A program made the position numbers and the translations under genes. Under the pieces are notes generated by a model, which was given only the letters and a program-made list of their open reading frames with translations, was not told where the DNA came from and did not search any database. A stretch of 64,000 nt of DNA, taken from the NCBI GenBank assembly GCA_023333565.1, contig JAJKFH010000052.1:1240001-1304000 (forward strand). The letters are read 5' to 3'. This stretch comes from Puffinus mauretanicus. Its lineage: Eukaryota > Chordata > Aves > Procellariiformes > Procellariidae. Below are positions 53,801 through 62,429 of this stretch, piece after piece (positions within the stretch are counted from its first letter, which is position 1; each line of letters begins with the position of its first letter).

Positions 53801-56378
53801 TTACTGTTTTCAAATTGGTAACTTAGGCTGTGCTGTTCAAAATCATTCAGGAAACCAACACTGAGAAGTCAGTCATAAACTAATTACCTAATTAACATAT
53901 TTTTGCATCTTAGTGCTAATGAATTCCAGCTTCCAGAGGAGTCAACCAAGCCATGCATTCTGATCGGCCCAGGAACAGGAGTTGCTCCCTTCAGAAGTTT
54001 CTGGCAGCAGCGTCATTATGACTTGGATAAAAAAGGTACTTACGGGGGTTGCCACAAAGGGGAGGCCATAACTCCTCCAGCAGCAGAAGACATCCCCAAT
54101 CCTTCAAACAAAATTTCTACAGATGGAGACACCCATCTGTAAACCCCATAGAGATTTGTCATCCCAAGACTTGAGACCGTTCTGGTGGTCTTGAGGTATT
54201 TGGTCACTTGGAGGGAGCAGCCTATGTGTCCGTGTAAATACTGGATGTTCACTGACTGCCCCAGGTGCTCACACAGGGGCCCCAATATGGAGAGGAGACA
54301 CTTTGGCCTGCCTGTATCAGCCCCTTTGGGGAACCTGCTCCAAGAGGTGATTCCACATAGTTCTCCAAGGACTTGGGCAGGTTCGATCCTACTGCGAGAC
54401 CCTAAAATCACCAGCTGTCACACACAGACACACATACTCTCTTCCTCAGGCGTTTAGTGAGAAAGGTTAATTAGAAAATAGCTGTGCAGACAGCAGTACA
54501 CAGCTAGTTACTGTGACAACGGGGCCCTCCATGGGGAATAGTCATAAGAGATAACAGGCCTTACCAGGAAAGACAAAAAACTTTCCAATGTTGGTTTCAG
54601 GGATCAAAGGTGGTGACATGACATTAGTGTTTGGCTGCCGGCGGCCAGACATGGATCACATCTACAAAGAAGAAACTGAGGAAATGAAGAGGAAGGGAGT
54701 CCTGAAAGAAGTCTATACGGCTTACTCCAGACAACCTGGTCATGCTAAAGTAAGGCTGGTTGTGTTGTTCTTTAAGGGTTGGCTCCTTTCAGAATGGTCT
54801 CTCAAGTTAAGATCTGGGCTCTGTTTAACAATGTTAGCATTTTGCTTCAGTGTATTGTGAACAAGTGACAAAAGGCCCCACGCCTTCAAAATAAAGCAGA
54901 ATCTGACTGTGCACTTCAGTACCAGCAAGCTATATAAATATAAAACCCTCACTGCCATAGAGAGAGGCATAATAGACATATAATCAGAACTTTCAGTGCA
55001 AACAGCCTTTGAACCTAGAAGCTGGAACATTTTCAGAAACCTTAAATTTTGCAGGATTTCATTAGCCCATGAGTTAGAAATGAGTTGGCTCTGGCCATTT
55101 GTCACCATTTCAATGACACAGTGACCCTGGAAATTAATTTTGCTTAGATGAAATCTGGAGAAAACAACAGTGCTTAAGCTATCCTCTTTTTAGCTGTGCT
55201 ACTCTCCTGGCAAGTTAGGGGACTTTGGCAGTTGTAACTGGTTCTAAAAAAGAAGTCTTAGTCTGCTCTAGTTTAATCAAGAGACAGGTCTAGCCTCCAA
55301 ATCTCGGGCTTGTAAAGACAGCATGAAGACATTTTTCTTCTCCTTTGCTGTGGCGCAACACACAGCTGGAATAGATAGGGCATTTAGAACCTTACTATGT
55401 AGACCCACATTGAATTTAGAAAAGCCAATAGCCAAAGTAGCATTTAAGAAACCTTGTCTAATGATCCTTTTTCTGTTTCTAAGACCTATGTTCAAGACAT
55501 TCTTCAAAGCAAGTTGGAGACCAAAGTGTGCAACCTCTTGCATAAGGAGAAAGGGCATCTGTATGTCTGTGGAGATGTACGCATGGCCAAGGATGTTGCT
55601 CAGACTTTGAAAGGGATGCTTGCAAAAAACCTGAACCTCAATGAGCAGCAGGCAGAGGAGTATTTCTTCCAGCTAAAGGTATGCTGTGATATGCAAGGCA
55701 TTCTTTCCAGTCAGACAGTGTTCCAGGATGGGTTACAGAAGTCTTCGAAGTCACGTTCAAGATCTTGCAGGCTGCCGTGAGCTTCTTTTCAGCAGAATGC
55801 ATAAGGAAAAAAGCTTTAAGTGGTCAGCTTAGTCCACCCACCATGATTTAAAACACATGGTTTCTGTTTGGTTAGGTGTAGGAGTGACACATCATGTTCC
55901 TCTCTTACATCTACCATTTTCTCATGTTTCCCTTTGGGTCCTGTACATCAGCTTTGCAGTGTGTCTGGAACATCAGGAATTTGAGACTTTATTGTACCAA
56001 TGGAGGAAAGTGAGTTTAAGAAATTAGTGGGCCCATCACTGAAAACACAGTGCCTGAGTCTGCTGGCTTTTTAGGACCCTTTTGTTATCAGAACTTGTCC
56101 TGGAGCATGTGAGTCTGGGATTCAGATAGGTTCCTTTTATTGACAGTAACAGAAGTCCACTATCACAGAACCAGTAATACGAATGCAAAAGACCTGTTAG
56201 TTACTTAACTGGAGGAGCTAGCAGTATTTAATTCATTTCCTGGATTTCCTTTCTCTTTTTGCAGAGTCAAAAGCGATACCATGAAGATATATTTGGGGCT
56301 GTATTCCCACATGAAGTCAAAAGAGGTGTAAGAGCTTTGCAACCCACCAGTCCAAGAACGAATCAACCTATGTTTTAG
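38769..56378 (+). CDS. NOS2: NOS2, inducible nitric oxide synthase (26 coding exons, 1158 aa)
   Basis: A homodimeric haem/FMN/FAD/BH4 enzyme that oxidises L-arginine to citrulline and NO with NADPH and O2 in activated macrophages and other cells. Exons are listed one by one; all are GT-AG and every phase joins. Landmarks: zinc-site CxxxxC at Cys113 and Cys118; haem-ligand Cys203 in RNAPRCIGR; substrate Glu380 in WYMGTEIG; calmodulin-binding segment about 512-536; FMN motifs ATETGKSE 547-554 and [10 protein letters not shown] 593-602; FAD motif RYYSVSSS 909-916; NADPH motifs [12 protein letters not shown] 984-995, GCRRPD 1018-1023 and YVCGDVRMA 1083-1091. The FMN domain lacks the 40-50 residue autoinhibitory insert of NOS1/NOS3, which marks it as the Ca-independent inducible form. 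The start MLCPWQF is fixed by an in-frame TGA at 38739. Length agrees with the family (about 1,130-1,155). No stop or frameshift is seen. Confidence 0.97.
40015..40111 (+). other. NOS2: NOS2 exon 3
   Basis: Residues 36-68 of the variable N-terminal extension. The donor GAG|GTCTGT is the weakest in the gene (no A at +3/+4). Confidence 0.88.
40704..40826 (+). other. NOS2: NOS2 exon 4
   Basis: Residues 69-109, including [15 protein letters not shown] near 84-98, the start of the conserved oxygenase domain. Phase 0 at both ends. Confidence 0.95.
40916..41064 (+). other. NOS2: NOS2 exon 5
   Basis: Begins [11 protein letters not shown] with the zinc-tetrathiolate cysteines Cys113 and Cys118 that bridge the dimer. 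Ends in phase 2 at a GA|GTAAGC donor. Confidence 0.95.
41465..41977 (+). other. Long open frame inside NOS2 intron 5 (unassigned)
   Basis: A 170-codon open frame lies entirely within the 2-kb intron between exons 5 and 6, on the sense strand. It starts with a hydrophobic segment ([17 protein letters not shown]) and ends hydrophobic. I recognise no family. It is among the longest frames of the window, but at this size it can arise by chance. No independent splice sites or promoter support a gene. Confidence 0.15.
43094..43256 (+). other. NOS2: NOS2 exon 6 (haem ligand)
   Basis: Residues 159-213 with [19 protein letters not shown]. Cys203 is the axial thiolate ligand of haem. Confidence 0.97.
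43704..43795 (+). other. NOS2: NOS2 exon 7
   Basis: Residues 214-244 ([20 protein letters not shown] and following). Phase 0 to phase 2. Confidence 0.95.
44192..44333 (+). other. NOS2: NOS2 exon 8
   Basis: Residues 244-291 ([20 protein letters not shown] onward) of the oxygenase core. Ends FTQ in phase 0. Confidence 0.96.
44390..44414. repeat. T25 homopolymer in NOS2 intron 8
   Basis: An uninterrupted run of 25 T, 56 nt downstream of exon 8. Simple sequence, likely variable in length. Confidence 0.9.
44756..44895 (+). other. NOS2: NOS2 exon 9
   Basis: Residues 292-338 ([20 protein letters not shown] onward). Donor CCAAA|GTAAGC, phase 2. Confidence 0.96.
45418..45592 (+). other. NOS2: NOS2 exon 10 (substrate-binding Glu)
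   Basis: Residues 338-396 with [19 protein letters not shown]. Glu380 anchors the arginine guanidinium. Confidence 0.97.
46357..46458 (+). other. NOS2: NOS2 exon 11
   Basis: Residues 397-430 ([20 protein letters not shown] onward). Phase 0 at both ends. Confidence 0.95.
46896..46967. repeat. Purine-rich A/G tract in NOS2 intron 11
   Basis: Seventy bases of only A and G (A runs broken by single G). It produces a spurious lysine-rich open frame. Confidence 0.9.
47157..47351 (+). other. NOS2: NOS2 exon 12 (pterin site and dimer interface)
   Basis: Residues 431-495 with [34 protein letters not shown] and FHQEMLNY, the tetrahydrobiopterin and dimer-contact region. Confidence 0.97.
47696..47778 (+). 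other. NOS2: NOS2 exon 13 (start of the calmodulin-binding linker)
   Basis: Residues 496-523. Ends in the basic [15 protein letters not shown] stretch that begins the calmodulin-binding helix. Acceptor follows a T10 tract. Confidence 0.95.
48095..48239 (+). other. NOS2: NOS2 exon 14 (calmodulin helix to FMN loop 1)
   Basis: Residues 523-571 with [16 protein letters not shown], then [17 protein letters not shown], the FMN-phosphate loop. Confidence 0.97.
48495..48599 (+). other. NOS2: NOS2 exon 15
   Basis: Residues 572-606 with [19 protein letters not shown] of the FMN domain. The next exon joins directly with no autoinhibitory insert. Confidence 0.96.
48767..48816 (+). other. NOS2: NOS2 exon 16 (50 nt)
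   Basis: The smallest exon, residues 607-623 ([16 protein letters not shown]), where NOS1/NOS3 carry their autoinhibitory element. Its shortness is the hallmark of the inducible isoform. Confidence 0.93.
48912..49086 (+). other. NOS2: NOS2 exon 17
   Basis: Residues 623-681 with [19 protein letters not shown] and [17 protein letters not shown] of the FMN domain. Donor AAG|GTGACT. Confidence 0.96.
49574..49706 (+). other. NOS2: NOS2 exon 18
   Basis: Residues 682-726 ([20 protein letters not shown] onward), linking the FMN domain to the FAD domain. Phase 1 at the end. Confidence 0.94.
50119..50197 (+). other. NOS2: NOS2 exon 19
   Basis: Residues 726-752 ([20 protein letters not shown] and on). 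Phases 1 and 2 match the neighbours. Confidence 0.93.
51102..51280 (+). other. NOS2: NOS2 exon 20
   Basis: Residues 752-812 with [20 protein letters not shown] at the start of the FAD-binding region. Ends in phase 1. Confidence 0.95.
51930..52093 (+). other. NOS2: NOS2 exon 21
   Basis: Residues 812-866 ([31 protein letters not shown]) of the connecting domain. Confidence 0.96.
52847..53057 (+). other. NOS2: NOS2 exon 22 (FAD site)
   Basis: Residues 867-937 with [19 protein letters not shown], the FAD-binding RxYSxSS signature, and IHLTVAVV. Confidence 0.97.
53391..53478 (+). other. NOS2: NOS2 exon 23
   Basis: Residues 937-966 with [15 protein letters not shown] of the FAD domain. Donor CGCAG|GTGAGT. 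Confidence 0.95.
53914..54035 (+). other. NOS2: NOS2 exon 24 (NADPH pyrophosphate loop)
   Basis: Residues 966-1007 with [20 protein letters not shown]. Confidence 0.97.
54036..54600. other. NOS2: NOS2 intron 24: GC-richer unassigned sequence, possible insertion
   Basis: This 565-bp intron is distinctly more GC-rich than its neighbours and looks like inserted repeat sequence. It contains a perfect 8-bp inverted repeat with a 6-nt loop (ACAGATGG at 54119-54126, CCATCTGT at 54133-54140), a tRNA B-box-like GGTTCGATCC near 54378, and a minus-strand open frame of 123 codons. I could not match it to a named LTR, SINE or LINE family. Confidence 0.35.
54601..54749 (+). other. NOS2: NOS2 exon 25
   Basis: Residues 1007-1056 with [19 protein letters not shown] of the NADPH-binding region. 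Phase 0 at its end. Confidence 0.97.
55484..55678 (+). other. NOS2: NOS2 exon 26
   Basis: Residues 1057-1121 with [19 protein letters not shown] and EEYFFQLK, the NADPH adenine/ribose region. Confidence 0.97.
56265..56378 (+). other. NOS2: NOS2 exon 27, coding part, stop at 56376
   Basis: Residues 1122-1158 with [20 protein letters not shown], then a divergent tail ending NQPMF and TAG. Confidence 0.95.
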
Positions 56379-56693
56379 ACAATACTTGCACATCCGTTGT
56401 TATTTTCAAAAAACAAGGGGTCAAATCATCTTTCTTATACATGTTAAATCATACACATGTATATGATTGTAGGATTTAGCTTTTAAACCTCAGCCTTAAT
56501 TAAGAAAAATATTAAATTTAACTTTTGTTGCTATTTATTCTGAGACTTTTTAATAGATTACCTTAATAGTGAAGATGCAAATTATTTTTAATACTGTCTG
56601 CTATTTTTTGTAAATACAAGGAAAATTTAGAGGTTTTTACTGTGTAAGCTAGAACTGAAATCTTTTTTTGAAATGTTCTGTTTATCTTTGTGA

Positions 56694-56702
56694 ATTTATT
56701 TA
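56694..56702 (+). promoter_or_regulatory. NOS2: AU-rich nonamer (overlapping AUUUA pair)
   Basis: ATTTATTTA, two overlapping pentamers, continues as TAT. It is the strongest ARE in this 3' UTR. Confidence 0.7.
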
Positions 56703-57050
56703 TATCAGATTGTTTCACTGTGCATATTATCTTCACTTTAAAGCAAGTAAATGGATGGTTGTGTCACTTGGAAATGTATAGTCACACGCCTTGTTGAATC
56801 CGAAGCAATATTTGGAAAGGAGATAATAATATAATGGTTCATAAGTGGAAATACCTGCAGCATACACTTCAAATGTATGGCATACACTTCAGATACGTGA
56901 GGAAGTAGTAGTTTTAAATTCTGCTTTGTATGATTCAGGTAGTTGAACCTGAATTGTTGTTGTTACAGAGCCTATGGCAGTGAGGTTCAAAAAATTCAAA
57001 AGCACTTTGTATGTTTGAATTCTATGCTCTGGTTTACTTGATTTGTTTGT

Positions 57051-57056
57051 AATAAA
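57051..57056 (+). terminator. NOS2: NOS2 polyadenylation signal
   Basis: Canonical AATAAA followed about 30-55 nt downstream by GTGTGG and a T7 stretch, as expected of cleavage-stimulating sequence. No other AATAAA lies between the stop and this point. Confidence 0.85.
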
Positions 57057-57215
57057 AGATGCCTTTATATTGAGGCAAGCAAGTTAGTGTGGATTAAATG
57101 TATCTTTTTTTGCTATTGGCTTCAGCCTAAAAAAATAGGGGTAGGTAAGTAAGTTCTCAGGTTCTGGTGAAGTGGGATTGGGCTCCAACCAACACTCCTT
57201 CCATAAGTAAAGAGC

Positions 57216-57234
57216 GCGTAACGAGGAGTTACGC
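57216..57234. repeat. Perfect 7-bp hairpin GCGTAAC/GTTACGC
   Basis: GCGTAAC, loop GAGGA, then GTTACGC, about 160 bp after the NOS2 polyadenylation signal. CpG-containing in an AT-rich surround. Function unknown. Confidence 0.5.
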
Positions 57235-57310
57235 AGTCTGCCTAAGATTAATTATGTGGTTTTGTTACTGCCAGCGAAGTGTGGAAGTGCGCCATAGACT
57301 GTGAGATTGG

Positions 57311-57325
57311 CTTGCGAACCGCAAG
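57311..57325. repeat. Perfect 6-bp hairpin CTTGCG/CGCAAG
   Basis: CTTGCG, loop AAC, then CGCAAG, about 77 bp after the preceding hairpin. Function unknown. Confidence 0.45.
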
Positions 57326-60300
57326 AATATAAAATAGCAATGAGAGCAATATATTTTGCCCTAGTTATATTCTGACTTTGGCTCTTTCTATGCCTTGCAC
57401 TTATGTCAGAGCTTTTACTTCTTTCTCTAAAATTACCAGGGCTATATAATCATATTAAAAAAGCTTAAGGTGAGATTTTCCTGTCATCCCTTGTCTCCAG
57501 GAGCTGGAATCTGATGAGGGAGTTAAGAGTCAAAAGTCAACAGTGCCACGCATGTACAGTGTGTTTTACATGTGCTTCAGGACAGCCTTAGACATAAGAT
57601 CAAAAATACAGCATAGATGAAAGAATGTGGACAGTGATGGCAGAGAACAGGAAGTATCAGACAACAGGTACAAAGAGTAAAGGACAGAGGAGGTTCCTGG
57701 CAAGTATGGAGTCCTGATGCGCACCTAGTATATATACACTGTGAGTGTTATTTCATACTTTGTTTAATTTATGTTTTCTGATTTTTAGATTTTTGGGGTG
57801 GGATGGAAATGGAACAAGGTAATTGCACTTTCCGTTAAGGAAGTTCTCCGTAAGCCCAGGGCTCGCTGAGTCCTGGACTTCAAATGAGTCCAACAAAAGT
57901 AGGAAACAGAAGAACTAAGTTCCGTACTTCAGAGTGCTAATATGCTCCGTGACCCTTTTGGGAGGTGCATCACTGCACAACCCATTTTCCATGCACATGA
58001 CTAAATAGGTGAATTTCCTTGCCAGGATGCTTTCTTTGTATCTCAGGTGTCTTTTTGAAGTAATCACTTACTTTAAAGCATTCCCGTAATCCTTTATAAA
58101 CGCTTGCTTATGTACAAAAGAACCATAGTTCACTTTTATTTGGAAGGTCAGAAACTCAGAAAAAAGAAGTCATACTGTTATACCAAGTTCAGAGCAGACT
58201 GGGCTGCCCTTAGATAATGCCATGTCCTGAAGGTGTGGGACACCATTGAAAACGGCCAGCCAGGGAAGCAAGAACATCTGTTCCTTCATGGGCCTCTGAC
58301 AAGTCAGAGAAAGAGGCACAAGTTGCCTCACAACAGCTCAGAAGTTGCACGACTTTCCATTTATATATTCTAAGTTGATGAGGCAAGTTCTATTGGGGGA
58401 CCTTTCCCTCTTAATTCCACCATTGCAAAAGTTTCCCCCTGGCAGGGAGGTGAGAAGGCAGTTAAAGGAAAGGATTAAGAAAAGCAGAAATCTGTTTTAC
58501 TGCTTTGTTAATTTATTTAAACTGGTCCCAATTGCGAGTTAACTTCAATTGCAGCACTGATCTGAATCTCTGTATAATTGCTTTTTCTACAGAAATAAAT
58601 GGAGAAGATAAAGTGCAGATGTTAAGGTCAGTGGATAATTATTCTATTCCAAGATAAAAACTGAAACTTCATTTAAGAAACCAGATACAAAATATACCTT
58701 TTAAAATCCTGAGCATGATCAAATAGCCTGTTCTGCGGTTATTGAAGTGTTCATTACAGCCCCAAGTCAGTAAAGGATTTAAGCGTGCGCGTTAGTTTAA
58801 GCACTTGAGTAATGCTGCTAGAGGCAGAGGAACTATTCAGGGATAAAAGTTACCGAGGTGATTATGCACCTCACTGATTTGGGACCTGACTGAGAATTAC
58901 AGATCGACACTTTCTGAAGCAATTAGTGGCTTGTTTCATTAACACTTAAGCCCAACTTACATGGCTATAATGGAACTTGGCATTCAAAACAGGCTGCATG
59001 CCAAAGCACTGAAATGCAGAGCTTTTTCTTAGCCTGGTTCTCTGGCCACTTTTGGTTGTTGGTAAAATTCCCTTGTGCAGGTTGTCATGGAGAGTTATCA
59101 GTCCCCACGCTGGTTGGGTGTGTCACTGGGCTGGCAGCATAGGTACACTGATATATACGGCTGCCCTATATCCCATAAATATCTAGGGCTCGGACATACG
59201 AATGTGTTTCTGAAATTTGTTGAGCAACCTAGCATTGATTGATCTCAATAACAGTCTGTATACGCTTTTAACCTGTTTTTAAGTAACATCTATTCACATA
59301 AGCTTTTTCCTTGAGGAAAAGGAAGGGAATATGCATGAGTGCATTATTGCATAGCTGAGCGGTAACCGAAGCTCCAGCCTTGCATTAGGGTAAATGCTAG
59401 GAAGACTTACCTGTCCCCAGTGGAAGTGGCTGCCCAGCCCGCTGGTGCTTCTGCTGTGCTGGCTGTGCTGGGTGCAGCGTGGTGGAGGGGAGCGGGGACC
59501 AGGCAGGTGTGACTGATCGGTAATGAGGGACAGCTGAGCTCCGGGGGCAGCACGTGGAAGACAACGGCTGCGTGGTGGTGAGGTGCAAGGCTGACGAACT
59601 CTGGGACAAGGAAGGCAGAATGAGTTCAGGTAGGGGAAAGGCTTTTTTATTATTTTTTTTTAATTGAAATTGAAGCATTATATTACAGCTGTGCAGAGAG
59701 GTTCTCGTCCCTGAGTGTGTATTCTGAAATACGGGGGGGTCTGGGTGGGTGGGAGACTCGCCTGCTCCATAACCCTGCTGGGAAGCCAGGGTTGGGCCAT
59801 GAGGAGAGGGCTTGAACTGTGCCTTTTGTGGGCAAGAACGGGCTGGGCTCTGAGGGAGGATGAAACTGTGACGTGTTGTGCCCAGCTCTCCTTGATCTTG
59901 CTTCCGTCGGTTCATTCGTAGCCTGGTCTATGTGTTGTGGGTTGTTATTTTGTGCCTTCTCTGAATGAACCACCGTTTCTGTGGCTGCACGGAGATGTTT
60001 CATGTGCACTGGGAGGAGTGGTGAATAAGCAGGAAGGTCCAGCAGGGCCGGTAAAATGGTTCCCTCTGGTTTTAAGGTCTAAAATGCAATTGAGTGTTAT
60101 GCTGCAGCTGTTTGGAGCTACAAACGGTTTCTGTTTGTGCTTGAATTTGTCTCTGTTGAGATGTGAGTACTGGTTGCCACAGAAAAAAAGAAGGGGGGGG
60201 GGAGAGTTTTTGTTATCTTTTAGAGAAAACAAATTTCTGGACTATTCATCAATAAAAGAAAAATTGTAAAAAGGCTCTTAAAAATCTAAGCATATGATCT

Positions 60301-60486
60301 AAATAGAAGGAGTATACTGTATTGTATAAATCATAGGTTTAAAAGTGTGTTTAGGCTTTCAGGTATTCGATTTAAGTTTTTTCTATCAAAATGTGCTTTG
60401 ACAGGCTTCCGAGATGGCTGCTAATGTTAAGTGATGTCTTACTGTGATATATAATGGCTTGTAAAGCTGTGCCTGGGATCTTGTCT

Positions 60487-61620
60487 CTAAACCAGAGCCT
60501 GGGTCACTGTAACATCTCCAGTCTCGAGCGTATCAACCTGCTGCAGACGGGGAATCCAATGGTGCAGTCAAACTGGTGGTGTCCCTTCAGGGCCACCTTG
60601 AAGCACTGGGCATCGCAGTAGATCCAAATCTATAAATGGGGAGAGAGCAGTGGGGAATGCTGCAGCAAATCTTCTGGGTCGAGGAAAGTGAAGATTTAAT
60701 AGGCGAAGCAAGACGTAGACAGTAAACGCAAATCTTCCTATTTGTCAAGTCTCTGTGAAGTTGCTCTTGTAAATCTGTTAGTCGTTATGCTGGGGCTAAT
60801 GTGTTAAACAGGCTGGATCGTGTTCAGGACTGCAGCTTTTGCATGTAGTTCTCGCTGTTTTGCTGTGTAGCAGCAGAGAACAATTCTGACCTGAGCCTTT
60901 GCTTTCCAGCTCTGTAAGGTAAGTGACCCGGTGCGCTCATGTCACGCCTTAGGTAAGACTTGGCGGGCTGTGACTCACAGTTGTTATCGTGGCAGTTGCC
61001 ACTTGTACTAGAGCAGTTACTAACCTTTGGTTGCTGTGCTGACCCTGCCTCCAGCAGGGCTGGATATGAAGGGACAGCAAACCGTTAATGCTTGTCAGGT
61101 GTCGGAGGTTTCTACCTGATCTCAGAGAATGCCTGGCTGTTCCCTGAAGCATGATGAGTTCCAGTCTTTGTCCTGGTTAGCAACGTACCCACAGATACCA
61201 TCTGCTCTCCTGGTCGTGGACTTGAAAAATGGCTGCGGGGCTCTCAGTGGTTTAGCTCTTAGGATCTTCGGGCTGTTCCATCACAGCTGCCTCAACCCCG
61301 AGGGCTGAGCTCCAGGCCCATCTAAAACTGAATGCCGCTTTAGAAAGCCTCAAAACAGGGCCCCAGCGTAGCTCTCCGCCGAGGGGTCTGGGTGACTGTA
61401 CGGACTTTGCCAGGGCCAGCTGGTGCAAAAAGCGGTGATGTAAAATGGCTTTGCTTACTGTGGAGTCCTGCCCCGGGAGAGTGGCCTATTGCTTGGGGGA
61501 CTGCGCTCTTCCTTCCCCCACGAGTGCTTCAGCAAGGTGTCGTGGACTGTGGCTTTCTGCCCAAACCCTGGGTTTATGTGGAGTGCAATCCCTTCACCTG
61601 CCTTCAGACTGATGAGGGCT
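60487..61620 (-). pseudogene. LGALS9: Galectin CRD remnant, probably LGALS9 C-terminal domain
   Basis: Two minus-strand exons encode the second half of a galectin carbohydrate-recognition domain. Exon A (61458-61620, after a TTTAG acceptor) gives 54 residues including IALHINPGF and HSWGKEERS. They align without gaps to the C-terminal CRD of galectin-9 as I remember it. The last exon (60487-60629, acceptor CCCATTTATAG) gives IWIYCDAQCFKVALKGHHQF, then continues after a one-base loss near 60563 to QQVDTLETGDVTVTQ and a stop. Defects: NPR is NPG and the sugar-contact Asn is Asp; the exon A donor reads CAGTAAGC, so the phase-0 GT is lost or the frame slips by one; the last exon has the frameshift; HR became HW. 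Galectins bind beta-galactosides. LGALS9 lies tail-to-tail beside NOS2 in mammals, which supports the name. Earlier exons were not found. Confidence 0.75.
60630..61457 (-). other. LGALS9: Intron of the galectin remnant
   Basis: 828 bp between the two recognisable galectin exons, with no other exon-like sequence seen on either strand. Confidence 0.55.
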
Positions 61621-62429
61621 CTAAACCCACAGAGACACAAAATCCTCATGTCAAAGCAAGTAAGACCAACGCTTGCTTTAAGTCCTTGATGGGAATAAAG
61701 GTGGTGAGGGGGTGTGGGAGGCATCGTACGGTTATTTTGGTGGGAAGTTGAACTTTCCTCTGACAGAAGCTGGCAGGGTGACCTAGTGATCACCAGGGTG
61801 CTGCCATGTCCTGCTTGTCTCTGCAGATTAGCTCGAGCCACTTCGCACGTACCAACAGTATTAAAGTGTTATCACTTATCTCCTGATCTGAGGTAAGTGC
61901 ACTTGTGCAGCTCTATAGGCAGGCACGGCTCCTGTTCCCCTGTTTGCTGGTGCCTTTGTGCCAGGTTGGCCGCTGCTCTTCAAGAGGAGAGGTGCCTCGC
62001 TTCAGGTAGATAAGCTGTTGGTGCTTCAGACAACCAGGTTGCAATTGCTTGGATGTAACTATTGCCAGGCAAAGATCAACTGCCCTAGTTCACAGCCGGT
62101 GGAATACAACCTTTATGCTTGAGGATGTTTGTTTGTTTGTTTGTTTTAAATTAAACACCCTTGCCCTTCAAGTTTAATTGAGAATTAAATTCGTTATTTC
62201 TTATTCTTTATGAAAGACAACAAAGCTGACTTATCTTAACCTTTTTATTGTTTGCATATGAAAGACCTAGATAAGATGGATGAAATGTAAAATTGCCCTT
62301 TTATAATGCCTTGGCCTTTTCCCTGCAGGACAGTACAATGCTGCCGTTATTTTCAGCACAGAGCTGTTTGGCAGCAGTGTAACGTTCCTGGGATTAATTA
62401 ACACACTGCAATGTCACTTCCACGGAGGA
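61621..62429. other. Noncoding stretch upstream of the galectin exons
   Basis: Searched on the minus strand for the preceding galectin exon (the strand before the HxNPR motif) and for a second CRD. Neither was recognised. A (GTTT)5 repeat lies at 62127-62147. Confidence 0.5.
62127..62147. repeat. (GTTT)5 simple repeat
   Basis: Five GTTT units followed by one further T. Confidence 0.85.

Larger units (their letters stand above)
56379..57075 (+). other. NOS2: NOS2 3' untranslated region with AU-rich elements
   Basis: About 700 nt from the stop to just past AATAAA. It contains AUUUA pentamers at 56474, 56516, 56533 and 56625 and an overlapping pair at 56694-56702. Such AU-rich elements destabilise vertebrate NOS2 mRNA through ARE-binding proteins and fit an inducible transcript. 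Confidence 0.85.
57076..60486. other. NOS2-galectin intergenic region
   Basis: No supported gene. Two small perfect hairpins lie at 57216-57234 and 57311-57325. From about 59400 GC content rises. There a minus-strand open frame of 172 codons (59397-59915) ends beside a consensus donor CAG|GTAAGT (exon edge 59411), without a recognisable protein. A minus-strand AATAAA (plus TTTATT at 59646-59651) could serve the galectin remnant. Confidence 0.5.

Noticed and set aside
54370..54400. tRNA B-box-like GGTTCGATCC considered as a tRNA gene
   Set aside because: No A box, acceptor stem or cloverleaf could be traced around it.
58816..58832. CTGCTAGAGGCAGAGG considered as a CTCF site downstream of NOS2
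   Set aside because: One base short in the conserved AGRKGGC core.
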